13,418 bases of DNA. It comes from an uncultured Streptococcus sp. (GTDB taxonomy: Bacteria; Bacillota; Bacilli; Lactobacillales; Streptococcaceae). Location of the stretch: assembly GCA_934215455.1 (NCBI GenBank), contig CAKPZX010000040.1:1-13418 (forward strand), written 5' to 3'. Shown here one piece after another: positions 13,345-13,418 of the stretch. Each line of letters starts with the position of its first letter. The first letter of the stretch is position 1. Below the pieces are notes generated by a model that worked only from the letters and a program-made list of their open reading frames with translations, was not told the origin of the DNA and did not search any database. The position numbers and the translations under genes were made by a program.

Positions 13345-13418
13345 TTCAAAACTTTCCTTAGGTGAGTACGGACGTCAGCGAACTTCTACGAAGTTCCATG
13401 ACTTAGTTTTGAACCTAA
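13345..13418. repeat. nested inverted-repeat element at the right edge
   Basis: TTCAAAACT (13345-13353) pairs with AGTTTTGAA (13405-13413). Inside, GTCA (13374-13377) pairs with TGAC (13399-13402), and GAACTTC (13380-13386) pairs with GAAGTTC (13390-13396) around TAC. TTAGGT (13358-13363) also matches ACCTAA (13413-13418) at the last base, so a competing, larger stem probably continues beyond the window. No open reading frame is seen. It is likely one of the small dispersed streptococcal repeats. Confidence 0.6.

Noticed and set aside
1..13418. CRISPR array, insertion sequence, prophage, tRNA or rRNA genes
   Set aside because: No regularly spaced repeats, transposase or phage genes, or tRNA/rRNA-like sequence were seen.

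Overview
The window looks like chromosomal DNA from an oral Streptococcus of the mitis/sanguinis/parasanguinis type. The evidence is the closeness of the YaaA, AsnS, PatA and PatB proteins to pneumococcal proteins as I remember them, the extended -10 promoters (TGnTAnAAT), the moderate GC content, and dispersed inverted-repeat elements at both edges. The species assignment is inference. I see no phage, insertion sequence, CRISPR array, tRNA or rRNA gene.

Layout. (1) Bases 1-420 hold an edge-truncated repeat hairpin, then a small one-TM protein with an L7/L12-like tail and a bidirectional terminator. (2) Bases 402-2892, minus strand, hold a MocR-type (GntR plus aminotransferase fold) regulator preceded by a DUF1836 gene and an overlapping PAQR/hemolysin III gene (trhA). 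(3) Divergent from DUF1836 is yaaA (peroxide stress). (4) A MarR-family regulator (minus) is divergent from tseB (plus), which leads tseB-aspB-asnS; Bacillus has the same ypmB-aspB-asnS order. A terminator and a new promoter split aspB from asnS. (5) Bases 7714-9709 hold a DUF1003 membrane protein and an MFS transporter. (6) Bases 9826-13292 hold a translationally coupled heterodimeric ABC exporter, recognised as patA-patB (fluoroquinolone/dye efflux). (7) The window ends in a second inverted-repeat element that runs off the edge.

Two things stand out. First, four genes in two divergent pairs (DUF1836/yaaA and marR/tseB) each have a -10 hexamer ending exactly 6 nt before the start codon and no usable Shine-Dalgarno. 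The predicted transcription start therefore falls on the first base of the start codon in all four, so all four should make leaderless mRNAs. Second, the MocR-type regulator has Thr where the PLP-binding Lys of the family should be, and its substrate-binding arginines also look lost, so its aminotransferase domain may not bind PLP covalently.

Most genes are ordinary housekeeping or transport genes. I did not find a new multi-gene defence or biosynthetic system here.
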